Source of the DNA: Ziziphus jujuba
Taxonomy: Eukaryota > Streptophyta > Magnoliopsida > Rosales > Rhamnaceae
DNA: 64,000 bases
Reading direction: 5' to 3'
Assembly (NCBI RefSeq): GCF_031755915.1
Contig: NC_083380.1
Location: 30,972,501-31,036,500 of the forward strand
The translations under genes and the position numbers were made by a program. Below, in pieces: positions 13,170 to 26,141 of the stretch. Positions within the stretch are counted from its first letter, which is position 1, and each line of letters begins with the position of its first letter. The notes beneath the pieces are model-generated. The model did not search any database. It was not told the origin of the DNA and worked only from the letters and a program-made list of their open reading frames with translations.

Positions 13170-15478
13170 ATTTCGACCACCACAGGTCCGATCTCCGGAA
13201 GGTAAGACTCAACTCTTAATCCTCGCATTGTAAGCTTCATTTTAGTATATCAATTGTGAATTTTAGATACCATTTGTGTTATCTACCCTGGGTACCTGCG
13301 TGTAACATACCCGATTAAAATATTAATTTAATAGGTTTTGTGTAACATTGGTATCTAAGGGGCACGTGTGAGTGGTGGGACCGATCTCATTGAGGATTTG
13401 AATTGATACGCATGCTTGAGGTGAGTGATTCACCTTCAAATTTATTTTCGAGCATTAAATTATATATATTTGGTGTTATTGTATACGTGGAAATTTATAT
13501 TTTATATGTTGGATATTTGATAAATTTTGTTTAGAATTTTTATACCAAAAATCAGGGTAGAATAAAATATATGTGCATATGACTTATATTTTGATTTTTG
13601 AGGAATTTCAAATTTAATTTTTATTAAATTATTGTTGAGCAAGTTTTGGGATTTTGATGCATAATAAATTTTTTGCATGGTTTAGGAATATATGAATTTC
13701 ATGGTGCTTAAATATTATTTTTGAGCGGATTGATTTCATGGGTTTAAAGAAAAATAAATAATTAAATTTATTATGCAATGAGACAAATTTTGAAAATTAT
13801 TTTATGGTATTGGAAATTTTTAGGTTTACACTGTTGGATTTATGAGAATGGACTTGATGTGATTGAATTATGATGATGGTTTAAATGAAATATGGATTTA
13901 TGGATTGAAAAAATGAGTTAAACCTAGTGGTAAATTGTGAGATTTGTATACTTGGAAAAATGTATGATTTGAGATGATGGATTGGAATTGATGGGTACTA
14001 GCCGTTGTTTCATGGAAATTGGAAATGGTGTATATATATATATGATTTTAAGACGCACTATGCAGTACGGTATTTTATAGTTATAGATGTGATTAGCGTA
14101 CGGGTGGATGTGATGAGCGCACAGGTTGTACACTTTCCCGTGGTTTCCATCCAATCGAGAACAGGCAAGTTTGATATTGGCCATAGCTGCTCCTCTCCAT
14201 GGCCAAGATTGAGGATTATAGCGTTAGCCCTTTTGGGACGCCAAGGTGGCCGGATGTAGATTTCTCTCTTTAACTTCATTGTTAGACGGTGCTTTGGGAT
14301 GCTGGATACCATCGAACATCACTGGTATAAATGTTTTCAAATTGCATTTGAAATTAAAAGTATTTAATTGTGATTTTATTATTTATTTAAATTGGTGTCC
14401 AAAACTATATTTTATCATGTTTTTAAGGTTTACATAAATTTGAGATTTATCGAAGATTTTTTATGGTGGCTCTAATTATTTTATTAATTTATTGAGCAAA
14501 TATTATAAATTATTTTTTGGAATCAATTTTGCTTTACGTTAAATCTCTTTATTACTAAATGAATTTATTACATATTAATTGCATTTTATTTGTTAATATT
14601 TTTTTATTATTTCGTTGATTTAATTAATAAGTCTTATAGGTTATATATTGAGTTAAATTTTGTTTGGTTACTTTGATTTGTGCTAAATTCTTCTAATATG
14701 AATTCTTATTTGTTTATTTATTTATTTGTGACTTTATTGATCTCATGGCATTCTATTATAAATTCAATTAATTGCTATTAAATTATTCTCAAAGTAAATT
14801 TTAAATTCTCAATATTTGTATTCTATTTGCATTTATCCATTTATGGATTTCTTTAATTTGTATATAAATGTGGGGTTTTGTGTAAAGGTTTTAAAAAGGA
14901 GAACCTTTCCAATTGAGCAAATTGTGAGAAGTTTGAGAGCAATGTTATTTTCAAATATTTATTTATTTATTTATTATTATTATTATTGTATGGTTGATTG
15001 GGTTACTCACTAAGATGATTAGCATCTTATAGTTTTTAAATTCGTTCCCTTAGACCCAGGTTAGTAGGCGTTGATCGTTTAGAGGCGAGCTCGATGTTTT
15101 GTCTATCTTCGAAGTCCAAGAATTCTCTTTCTTCCGTTTATTTCTTTCTTGTATTGTTTCTCTCTATTTTGGGTTGTATTAACTTTCATACTTAATTGTA
15201 ATCCTATGATGCTCTGTATACTATATTGGATATTTATATAAGATTGCACTTATTCCCTGTCTGTTATTTGAAGTGCTGAAAATTATGGGAATGAATTGTA
15301 GTAAGGTGGGAGGAATAAGGTGGTGCATATAGAAGCATATTTCTGTGCAAGGAATTTTGTGGCATATCCAACTCTTAGGGAAGATTTTGCTAGATTTTCC
15401 ATTGGAGGTTTAGTAGGATTGTCCTGAAATCAGGACTTGCTTAGAGCTCCAGCAAGGGATTCTGGACGGATCTTGATA

Positions 15479-15971
15479 GAGTCCCTTTGGTATAGTTATG
15501 AAGATTCTCACAAAGACCCATTATTCAACCCGATAATGGCTTGGCATGCATACAAGCAAGCTTGGACCATGTCTCATGCAAGGATTTTGTCGATGAAACA
15601 ATGATGAAATATTAGGTGAGAGTGATGCAAGCAAGGCGCTTGGGAGAAGATGATCTTGTCGAAGACAATGAATCTTACCAATAGTAAGGTTTACGTTAAA
15701 ATTGGATGGACAATTTTTAGACCCATCAACAGATTCAAGAAGATTATATCTTATAAGAAGAAAGAATCATTAAAAATGACATAGAGGATAATTATTTATG
15801 ATAATTTTATTGGAACCTAAGCAATAACATTGATACTAAAGAGACTGTCATCAAAAGGGACAGACGAAGAAGGATTGTTAGAGTAGGAGAAGTAATAGTT
15901 GAGTCATTACTAACCATGGTTGAAGAGATTGAGAACGAGACAAAACAAACCTGAACATATTATAATATTTA
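15479..15971 (-). pseudogene. Ty1/copia gag fragment, continuation of the 4,741-6,352 relic
   Basis: On the minus strand this piece gives copia gag homology across stops and frame changes: a KLSIQF/KNCPSNF-like block near 15,700, then SKLACMHAKPLSG, MGLCENLHNYTKGT ending at the LTR copy b junction. The same frame continues into the FAYMQTIQSH block on the other side of copy b, and the gagtc duplication marks the split. Copy d cuts the fragment at 15971 (duplication attta). It is a decayed relic and not expressed as a protein. Confidence 0.72.
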
Positions 15972-18900
15972 TGTCAAGACCCGTCCAAAATTCCTCACCG
16001 GAACCCTAGACAAGCCCTGATCCCAGGGAAACCCTACCAGACCCTCCAATGGAAAATCCGGCAGAACCTCCCCTAAGGGTTGGACTTACCACAATTTTCT
16101 TGCACTGAAAACACACTTCTATATTTATCTCCTTATTCCTCCCACGTTACTACAATTTGATTCCACAAATTACAGCACTTCAAAATAAATAACAGTAAAT
16201 CAGTGCGTAATTAATAACAAAATGTCCAATACAGTATACAGAGCATTATACAAATATATGTGGAATTAATATAATGACAAATAAGGAAGCAATACAAGAT
16301 GAAGAGGAAAAAGGGAAGAAATGCTTCTTGGACTTTCGGCAATGAACTGAGACGTCGGGTTCACCTCGGACGATCAACGTCTCCCAACCTAGACTTGGGG
16401 AACGGAATTTAAAAACGTGAGATGCTAATCATCTCAATGAGTGACCCTATCTACTGAACACTTTTAATATTAATAATATAACAAATAAAGGAATTTAATT
16501 AATACCAACAATTAGATAAATAATAAATAATAAACATTTGAAAGTAATACTTTCTCTCAAAACCTTCACTATTCACTTCGTTGGAAATGTTCTCCTTTTA
16601 AAACATTTTCACAAAACCCGTTATTCACATTTCCCGAAAACCAAGGGATCAATTAATTTAATAAATAATAATTAGATAATCCCAATATAAATAAAATGTA
16701 ATAAAACATAATAAATAATTTTTAGAATACTTTAGGGTTTGAAATTTCTATCCGAAAATTTATACTTGACGCACCACACCATATATCAGTAATGCCCTCC
16801 GATACCCAGCGTCCCAAGCACCGACTGGCGAGGAGGTTAAAGAGAGAAACTTGCATATGGCGCTTCGGCGTCCCGACAGCGCCGCTGCTGAAACCGTCAT
16901 CCCGGCCACGGAGGGGGGTGGCTGATGCGCAATATATAAGACTTGCCTGCCCTCGATGTCAGGACCCGTCCAGAATTCCTCCCCGGAACCCTAGACAAGC
17001 CCTGATCCCAGGGAAATACCACCGAACCTTCCAACGGAAAATTCTGCAGCACCTCCCCTAAGGGTAGGACTTACCAAAAATTACCTGCACTGAAAACACA
17101 CTTCTAAAATCATCCCCTTATTCCTCCCACGATACTACAAATTGATTCCACAAATTTCAGCACTTCAAATAACAACAGCAGCAACTCAGTGCATGAATAA
17201 AGAACAACTACACGTCCAATACAGTATACAGAGCATTATACAGATAAATGTGGAATTTATAAAATGACAGATAAAGAAGCAATACAAGTTCGAGAGGAAA
17301 AAGGGAAAAAAAAGCTTCTTGAACCTTCAGCAACGAACTGAGACGTTGGGCTCGCCCCGGACAATCAACGTCTCCAACCTGGACCTAGGCGAACGGAATT
17401 TAAGAGTGTGAGATGCTAATCATCTCAGTGAGTGACCCTATCTACTGAATACCTTTAATAATAATAATATAAAAATAAAGGAATTTAATCAATCCATACC
17501 GAACAATTACATAAATAAATAAATAAACAATTGAAATAATAATTTCTCTCAAAACCCTCACTATTCACTCCGTTGGAAATGTTCCCCTTTTTAAAACATT
17601 TTCACAAAACCCGATGTACGTACTCCCCGAAAACCAAGGGATTAAACCATTTGATAAACAATAAATAATAAATACCCCAATATATAATTAAAATATAATA
17701 AATTATAGTAATTAATTTTTTGAACACCTTTGGGGTTTAAACATTATTTGCAAATTACACCTGACGCACCACACCATATACCGGTGATGCCCTCCGATAC
17801 CCAGCGTCCCGAGAACCGACTGGCGGGGGGGTTAAAGAGAGAAACCTGCAAACGACACTTCGGCGTCCCGACAGCACCGCTGCTGAAACCATCTCCCGGC
17901 CAAGGAGGGGGGCGGCTATGGCCAATAACAAACTTGCCTGTCCACGGTCCAATGGCAACAACGGGAGAAATAATAACCGCGCGCTAAACCACATAATACC
18001 TGCGTGCTACCACGTGTCCATACACCAGAACACCAATACTGTATGAGTGCGTCTAAAAATAAACATTATTAACCAACCGTACCGTTTTCCAAAATTACCG
18101 TGTGAAATACATTAAATTCTCACACTTACCATCCCACATATTTTTATTTAATAAACCGGTACGAAACATTGATAACACATAAACCACAATTTTCTCGAAG
18201 TACGAGGTTCAACAATAAAAATACCACGGGCATAATTTATAAAATTTAAACAAATATTTTCGTAAAATATTTAACCCAATTATGCCCGAAAAATATTACT
18301 TAAAACCACGTACAATTAATACCGAAATCCACTTTGCTCATGCATAATAATAAATTAAACCACAATAAAACCATAACCAATTTGTACCACATGAGCATAA
18401 TTTAAATACCAATTAAACATAATTAATTGCCTAAAAATGATATAAAATCCAGACACAATCAATTAGTGAAAATACTTGCTCATGTGTAATAACTACCATT
18501 TAATCACAATAAAATAATAATCGGGAATTTCTAATGACCCCAAAATTTCATTTAGCACCAATGGGTAAATATATATATAAAATAATATTTTTCCCGATTA
18601 TATTTAAAATACGCCACATGAGCACCAATTATAGATATTAAATTAATACCACATAAATACAATTAATTACCCCAAAATATTTTTAAAGCTAGGTCACTCA
18701 CCTGGAGTACGCAATTAAACCATGATCCACCATGGGATCAATTCCACGTCTCACCGGTGCTCCTAGAACACAAGTCACACAGTCAAATAAATTAATATTT
18801 TATTCGGGTAAATAATACCCGGTACCCGGGGGGTCAAACACAAACGTTATCCAAAATAGGCGAATAATATACCGAATCGAAGCTTGAGCGACGAGGATTA

Positions 18901-21900
18901 CAAATCCGGTCTCCATCGACCCCAATTCCGCCGGAGGTGGCCGGAAAGCTTCGGTCGGTTTTTAATTCCTCGTATCTCGCAAACCGCTTCGAATTTTTGA
19001 GATTGGAGGCCAGATTTGGACTCAGAGGACCCAAAATAGGGGGAGAGGAGGTTTAATTAGGACTAGGCTGGCCGGAAACAGCGAGAATCACGGGAAAAAT
19101 TTCACCTCGCCGCCGCGACTTCGCCGGCCCGATCTGGGCGCGTCGCCGGCCGGTAGGCAGTCAAATTTGGCTGGTGAGCTTGCCGGCATGTGGGCTTGGA
19201 TGGTGGCCGGCGCGTGTAGCGTATGGATGGCTGGAAAAGATAAACACGGGAGAGAGAGAGACGGCCGGTGGGAGAAAAATCTGTGTTTTCGTCTCTGTCG
19301 GGCTCGGGGAAGAAGAAGGGAAGGAAAGGGAAAGGAAAAAAAAGAAAAAGAAAAAAAAAAAAAAGAAGGTGTTTTCCCACGTGGGGAAAAAGAAAGAAAA
19401 AGAAAAAGAAAAGAAAAAGGAAAGAAAAAGAAAAAGAAAAAGGAAAATAAAAATGATTAAATAAAATTAATTAAATAATATTAATAATAATATTATTATT
19501 TAAAATAATAATAAAATAATTTGATTTTTACACATGGTTGACATGTGACTTCTCAACATGGTGACACATGGTCACCTTCATTAAGTCACACGTGGCACAT
19601 CGTTACACGTTCAAAAATAATATTAAAATAATACGGTGTTTGAAAAACTCTACAGGTCCATAACTTTCAAACCACATGTCCAAATCGGACGTGCCGCTAG
19701 TCTACGGACTCGTATCGACGAGCACTTCACAACCATGCATGAGTCAACGCTCAACTTTGCACGAATAAAAAGTCAACTCCGGCACCCCTTGGACAGTTTG
19801 GACCTCAACTTGTTTTGCTCATAACTTTCAAACCGTAGCTCCGTTTTCAACGTGCTACCAGTCTACGAACTCGTGCCAACGTGTACTTTGTAACGGTACC
19901 TCAGTCAACCTAGAATTCCAACCGGGCCAAAAAGTCAACGTTTGACCCCTTCGGTCAATGGTCAACAGTTAACCTCGATCAACGTGCAAAAATTCCGACA
20001 TGGTTCGGGACGGGGTGTTACACTCGGTCCAATGGCAACTCACGGGAGACATAATAACTTGCGTGCTAATCCACATATACAGTCAGAACACCAATACTGT
20101 ATGAGTGCGTCTAAAATCAATTATTAAATTAATTATTACCGTACCGATTTTTCAAAAATCACCGTGGGAAATATACCAGTTTTCAAATTCACCATCCCAC
20201 ATTTTCCTTTACCATTTCTGGTACGAAAACATCGATAACAATACACCAATAATTTTTTCTCGTAGCACAAAGTCCATCAAATAATATTCCACGGGTATAA
20301 TTATCAAATTTGAAACCACCAATTTAAACAAATATTTTTCTTAAAATATTCAAACCAATTATGCCCAAAAAATAATATAAAAATCCAGACACAATTAATT
20401 TACGAAAATACCTTGCTCATGTGTAATAAATACAATTAAATCACAATAATAAAAATCGAGGATTTCTTAATAACCCAAAAATTCCGTTTAGCACCAATAA
20501 ACATATACGTACTTATAAAATAATATTTTTCCACAATTATAATTAAATTTCCACCACATGAGCATAATTCCAGATATCAATTTAACACCAAATAAATATA
20601 ATTAATTACCCCAAAATATTTTTAAAGGTGGGTCACTCACCTGGAGCACACAATTAAACCAAGATCTTCCATGGGATCAATTCCACGACGCATCTGTGCT
20701 CCTAAAACAACAATATTACACAACTCAAATAAAATAATATTTTATTCGGGTAAATAATACCCGGTACCCGGGGGGTTAAACACAAACGTTAACCAAAATT
20801 GACGAGTAATATACCAAATCGAAGCTTGAGTGACGAGGATTACGAATTCGATCTTACTTCCCGGAGATCGGACCCGAGGTGGCTAGAATCTCGCCGGAAA
20901 TTTTTCGGCCTTTAGAGCCTCGATTCTCCTAAACCGTCGTGAATTGGAGGAAAAGGACACCGGATTTGGATTCAGGGGGTCGGAATTAGTGGGGAGGGAC
21001 CGTGGTGCAACTGGGTACTCACCGGAATAGTGATTTCTCCGGTGAGCCGCCGCGGTCACCGGCAACCGTCGCCGGCGGCGGCGTGTCCGATGGCCGATGG
21101 CTGAGATTTTTGGGGGTTTTGTAGATCAAGGGGAAATGGTTCCAACGCGACCGGCGGTGAAGCAAACGGAGGCCGGACGGCGAAGAGATCTGGGTTTGAA
21201 GATTTTTGGCCCCTCGTCGGAAAATACTCTGATCCCGGCGCGTCAGAGATCCGATGGCCGTGAAATTTGGTGGGTAGGCCGAAATTCCCACGGGTGAGAG
21301 ATCGGTTAGGCGCGTGTGGCTTGGGTGGCCGGAAACTGGGCAAATTGGCGGTGGCTGGTGGTGGAGGGAAAAATGGCCGTCGCCGAAAACGCTTCGATCC
21401 GGGCGCGTCGCCGGTCTGTTGGCCGTGGAATTTTGGGGTTTGGCCGAAAATGGGGAGGCGCTCCCATCTGGCCGACGCGTGTGGCAAGAATCGGCCAGAA
21501 AATTTCACAACTCCGGTGGCCGGCAATTTTCTCTCTCCCTCTCTCTCTTTCTCTCTCCTCTCCCGTCGTTTTGCCAAATAAAAGCCACCGTGGGTGACAC
21601 TGTTCACCCACGTGGACCTCTCAGACGTCGACACATGGCGTCACTGTGCACTTAAGCCAGATACAATAAAATATTACGGTATTTGGAAAACTTCACATGT
21701 CCATAACTTTTTAACCAGATGTCCAATTTAAGCGTACCACTAGTCTATGAACTCGTATCGACGAGTACTTTACAACCATATGAAAGTCAAAACAAAATTA
21801 TACAATTATAAAAAGTCAACTCTCGGCACCTTTTGGATAGTTTGAATCTCAACTTGTTTTGCCTATAACTTTCAAACCGTAGCTCCGTTTTCGACGTGCT

Positions 21901-22065
21901 ACTAGTCTACAAAATCGTGCCAATGTATACTTTGTAACGGTACCACAGTCAATCTAGAATTCCATCCAAGTCAAAAAGTCAACTTTGACCCCTTGGTCAA
22001 CGGTCAACGGTCAATCTTGGTCAAAGTTGGAAAATTTCCGTTGTACTTTGGGACGGGGTGTTACA
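15972..22065 (-). mobile_element. Family-1 long LTR, copy d (split by copy e)
   Basis: It starts TGTCAAGACCCGTCC at 15972 and ends GGGGTGTTACA at 22065, with a perfect 5-bp duplication attta at 15967-15971 and 22066-22070. Its own sequence is 15,972-16,956 and 20,023-22,065, interrupted by copy e in the central cytosine-rich segment. The right part belongs to the subfamily with a G/C-rich island (20,870-21,520) and CT run. Minus-strand frames of up to 192 codons in the island are interpreted as chance frames. Confidence 0.86.
16957..20022 (-). mobile_element. Family-1 long LTR, copy e (nested in copy d)
   Basis: A complete 3.07-kb copy runs from TGTCAGGACCCGTCC at 16957 to GGGGTGTTACA at 20022. 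Flanks are ctcga (16952-16956) and ctcgg (20023-20027), a 5-bp duplication with one change. It belongs to the A/G-tract subfamily: palindrome CCCACGTGGG at 19,376-19,385 sits between purine tracts at 19,310-19,370 and 19,386-19,460, which create lysine-rich false frames. The block cttgctcatgygtaataa near 18,325 recurs near 18,475, a local duplication within the AT-rich part. Confidence 0.9.
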
Positions 22066-22070
22066 ATTTA

Positions 22071-23864
22071 TATATTTGAAGATTCATTCGTTATAAAAGC
22101 AAACATGAACATAAAAAATATCATATGAATTTACATCGCATTATCATGTTGTGTAAAATATTGTCAGATCTACTTTTTATCAACGAAGATGCAAAAGATT
22201 TGTATTATATCATAAGAAAATTTCTTCAAAATTATAATATTCTCTTTTTATTTTTATTTTTTATATTTATTCCTTTTTTTTGTTTCATCGATTTTTCTTT
22301 TGGCCTAAACTATATATATAATGTGTTTAATATTGAATGTATTATTTTAGATTACTCTAATGAAACTATGCAAGTAAAATCTTTCTTAGAAATATAATTT
22401 TCAAAGGTTTGTTAGATTTTTTTAATTTTTTTAATTTTTATTTTTTGGTAATAGTTAGATTTGACTACATATATATTTTAGTACGGTATCATATCTCTCT
22501 TGTATTAGAATTTGTGTTTGATATAACATCTAAAACTCACAATTATGGAATTGTATACTCTATATTTCTTTCATCTATATGCGATTCATTAGTAAAATTA
22601 GTATTTGTTTTAAAAGAGTTTATTAATGAATGATGATTAATAATTTTTTTTCTAAGATTTATATAAGATTAATGATGTTAATGATGATTCTTTCTCATTC
22701 CATGTTTTATATATTATTATGATTTTCTTATTAACGAAACATATAGTAACCATGGATTTGAATTAAAGAAAATTGGTTATTTGGAATTATGATTTAATTA
22801 GTTTTTCTTTTTATTCTAATATATATATATATATATTACTAAGTTATGACTAGTATTTTAGCTCGTTAGATCATTAGACTTTTTTTTTTTTTTTTTTGGG
22901 AAAAGAATTGGAGAATTTGTTTAAAGCTAATACAAAACTAAGACAAATATATATATGCGGATAATATACTATTATTATCATATTTGTACAGGGTACACTA
23001 TAAATGGAATGGCCATTTTATTTTATTTTTTTTTTTGATAAAATGAAATCGCCCCTTGAAAAAAAAAAAACAGAAAAGAAAAGAAAAAAACAATAAGATA
23101 GATGGGCCAACAATAAAATGGCCGAGTAATAGAAAGGGAAATTTTCATTTTAATCTTTTTAGTTTTACCTTAATTGTATTTAGATCGTTTGTTTTTTGAA
23201 AATTATCACTTAAACCTATATGTTATCGTAATTGTATTTTAACAACATTATTCAATCATAAAATATTGATTTTAAATTTTCATTTAACCTCGAACTGTCC
23301 AATAAGAGCTAACAAATATGTTCATTGGTTGGAATAAAAAACTAAAAAGAAGTTAATAATGATTTTCAAAATTAGAGGGTTTAAATATAATTATGACAAA
23401 ATTGAAAAGGTTTAAACAAAATTTATCCGTGAATAATAATAAAGAGTTAAGTGGTATTTTGGTAATTAAAAGCAAAAAAATGGGGCAATAGCTTTTATAA
23501 AGTAAAATAACACTGTGATAATTACAAGTAAAAACAATAAGGCTAGAGTTACAAAAATATACATTAAATTTATTTACCAAATAATACAATGAATGATATA
23601 AGACTATTTAATTGATTCTTTTTTTTTATTATTCACTAATCTAATTAAAAATCACTTATCCGTATTTAAATTATATAAATACATCAACAAGTAATATATT
23701 AACACATATCATTTGATAAATATTTTGTTATTTATAATATTATTAACACATATTATTTGATAAATATTAACAAGTACTTTTGATCTGTTGATTAATTTAT
23801 TTCTTTTTATACAAATGCTTCTTAATTATTGCCAAATACCTTAACAAAAAAAGAACCCTTCAAA
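22071..23864. other. AT-rich intergenic spacer
   Basis: No gene is supported. The stretch is strongly AT-rich with a (TA)n run at 22,819-22,837, a poly-T near 22,880, a poly-A near 23,060, and a short direct repeat of ttaacacatatyatttgata at 23,699 and 23,742. Frames of 74-90 codons here have low-complexity composition. The 5' end and 5' LTR of the broken copia element might extend into its left part, but I cannot identify them. Confidence 0.6.
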
Positions 23865-24453
23865 AAAGGCTTTTGGGCTAAAAAAAATAAAAAAATATTG
23901 CCAAATGGACACTAAATTTTAAAGGAGTGCGCAATAGTTTTTGTAACATAGAATAGGCTTTTGGAACCTTTTACCAAATAAAAATGCATTTTAGTAATTA
24001 AAAATTAAGAAGTGGACAATTGCTTTTACAGTGGGCATCTTGATGTTCACAATGATGCGCATAAATTGCATCTCAAGGAATTCTCTCTTTTTCTCCTTTT
24101 TCTGTCGTTTTCTTTTTTGATTTTCTTTCATTCTTTCCACAGCCAAACACTCGTAAAGGCTTTTGGGTTAAAAAAAATTATACTAAATAGACACTAAAAT
24201 CAAAAGGATTGTGCGATAGTTTTGGTAACGTAAAATAGGCTTTGGTTACTTTTCACACCCCCCCCCCCCAAAAAAAAAAAAAGCGCATTTTGGTAATAAA
24301 AAATTAAAAAGGTGGACAGTAACTTTTAGAGTGGGTATCTTAATGTTTACAATGATGCGCATAAAATACATCCCAAGGAATTCTCTATTTTTCTCCTTTT
24401 TCTTGTTTTCTTTTTCGATTTTCGTTCACTTTTTTCACAGCCAAACACTCGTA
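23865..24453. repeat. Tandem duplication of a ~290-bp unit
   Basis: Unit 1 is 23,865-24,154 and unit 2 is 24,155-24,453. Both begin aaaggcttttggg and end cagccaaacactcgta, and share internal blocks such as gatgcgcataaa and aaggaattctct, at roughly 85-90% identity by eye. Unit 2 has a poly-C/poly-A run (24,257-24,281) that unit 1 lacks. The junction is clean: unit 1 ends exactly where unit 2 starts. Confidence 0.88.
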
Positions 24454-24658
24454 ACATGGAATTAAAGTCAGGTTTAAAAGTTATTTAAAATTCAAATTCC
24501 ATCTAAAAATTAATTAAAAGTATACATAAAAATCTCAAAAAGAAATTCAAAAGAAATGAATTTTTATATTAAAGAAGTGTTAAAAAAAAAAAAAACTCAC
24601 ATCCTATAAATTTTAAAAAATAATAATTCAATTGATATCCAACAAAATTATTAAAAAC

Positions 24659-24750
24659 GGAAATATTTCTAATACTTCCCTCTCCAATATATGGTGCAGT
24701 TCAAGGGAAATATTTCTAGCACTTCCCTCTCTAATATATGGGTGGAATTC
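24659..24750. repeat. Short tandem duplication, period 47 bp
   Basis: ggaaatatttctaatacttc at 24,659 recurs as ggaaatatttctagcacttc at 24,706, both followed by cctctcyaatatatgg. Two copies only. Confidence 0.8.
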
Positions 24751-25582
24751 ACATATGTAGGTCTCACTCCTCCGGATTTTTTTTTTTTCTTCTTTTGGGG
24801 TAAAATTGTCTCATTCCTCTGTTAGAAGGGAGCAGATACTCTTAGTTATACTATAATCTTTTTCCGATGAAGTGTTCAAGAGGGAGAAAAACTTTTATGT
24901 AACCGTCGCACCACATGAGTTGGTACAATCGGAAAAACAAAATGACACAGTCGAATATAAATTTTTTTTTTTTCTTTGCTTCACTCTTTCCGTCGTTTTC
25001 CTTTCCGTGATCTAGTTCTTCTTCTTCTTCTCCTCTAATCTCGTATCAATCTCTCTCTTCATTTGTTTCTCTCTCTCTCTCTCTCTCTCTCCATCTCTTT
25101 TATTTTTTACTGTGTATCAATGTCTCTGAACCTGAAACTTATAACTAACCATCCAATCTGAAAACCTCTCCAATTTCTTCTCAATCAGCCAACGGTAGAT
25201 AAATTCCGTAATGTATTGATTTTTCTTTTTTTCCCCTTACTCCCTGTTAAAATCCAACAAAAATCTCTCTCAATGCTTGACTTACTAAGAGGACAGAGAA
25301 AGAGCAAAATAAATAAAAATAATATTATTTTTTAATAAGCCACCACATAGCAATTTTTGGTTGGCAGGTCGCATTATACCGGTTTGACCGTCCTACATGA
25401 CTTTTTCTCATCCAACGGAGTCCAAACTGTGCAATAAAGAAATGCAAGTAGCAAATGAAAGAAACAAATTATAAAGTTAAAATTAAGATGACACTAATGT
25501 TAGCTAGTTCCTTTTTTATTTTTTTCTTCTTTTTTTTTCAATTCTATCTCTGTGTTGGTTTGCCAATTTGCAATATGCTATC
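24751..25582. other. AT- and pyrimidine-rich spacer
   Basis: No coding region is recognised. It contains a poly-T near 24,778, a pyrimidine-rich stretch at 24,965-25,100 with (TTC)n and (CT)n (about 25,068-25,092), and single-copy-looking sequence at 24,820-24,950. The pyrimidine-rich stretch resembles a plant 5' leader, but there is no following open frame, so no gene is claimed. Confidence 0.5.
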
Positions 25583-25676
25583 CAAAGAAAATGTTTTCTT
25601 TCTCATTTCAATTTAGATTGTCTAATTGAATAGTAAACAATCTATATTATATGAGAGAAAGGGCTATATCTTCAAT
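25583..25676. repeat. Left unit of a ~125-bp tandem duplication flanking the middle nest
   Basis: The sequence from aaagaaaatgttttcttt through catttcaatttagattgtct to atatcttcaat is repeated, with about a dozen changes, at 41,449-41,541. The continuation of the left unit lies on the far side of the inserted LTR (41,417-41,448). Confidence 0.82.
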
Positions 25677-26071
25677 TGTCAGGACCCATCCAAATCCCTT
25701 CTCGAAACGTGGACAAGCCATGATCCTAGGATAAATCCTACTAGACCTTCTTACAACAAATCCAGTAATATCTCCCTTAAAGGTAGAACATGCCCCAAAA
25801 ATCACCTGCACAAAAAAATGCACTTCTATATGGTACCACCTTATTCCTCCTATAACAGCCCAGTCCAGACCACCCACATGCAGATATTGTCCTATTAAGG
25901 CCTGAGAAATCCTCTTACAACCTAGGCCTCAAGGGTTTAAAACGCGTCTACAAGGGAAAGGTATCCACACGCTTATAAGCCATGCTTCGTTCCCCTTTCC
26001 AACCGATGTGGGATTTGACAATCCTCCCCCTTCGGACCAAGCGTCCTCGCTGGCACACCGATCCAGGTATT

Positions 26072-26084
26072 GGCTCTGATACCA
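26072..26084 (-). other. TRIM primer-binding site (initiator tRNA-Met)
   Basis: On the minus strand the 13-mer TGGTATCAGAGCC lies two bases beyond an LTR end. It is complementary to the 3' end of plant initiator tRNA-Met. The same site is seen at 36,150-36,162 and 44,054-44,066. Confidence 0.8.
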
Positions 26085-26141
26085 TCTGTAACAGCCCAGT
26101 CCACCTGCATGAGATATTTTCCGCTTTGGGCCCAGCCTGCA

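Larger units (their letters stand above)
6353..15478 (+). mobile_element. Family-1 long LTR, copy b (opposite orientation, two nested insertions)
   Basis: This is the only family-1 copy in plus orientation. It starts TGTCACACTTC at 6353 and ends in a mutated ...GGACGGATCTTGATA at 15478. A perfect 5-bp duplication, gagtc, flanks it (6348-6352 and 15479-15483). Its own sequence is in three pieces, 6353-6494, 9372-10269 and 13170-15478, because a family-2 LTR and family-1 copy c inserted into it. It is more diverged than the other copies: the paired 11-mers have degenerated (aggtgagtgatt near 13,420, ttactcacta near 15,003). It split the gag frame of the underlying copia element. The piece 13,920-14,310 matches the central cytosine-rich segment of other copies in reverse. 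Confidence 0.82.

Noticed and set aside
19167..19464. Lysine- and glutamate-rich plus-strand frames (also at 3,820-4,195, 28,256-28,516, 34,881-35,063 and 60,856-61,125)
   Set aside because: They translate the A/G-rich tract of family-1 LTRs; composition alone explains them.
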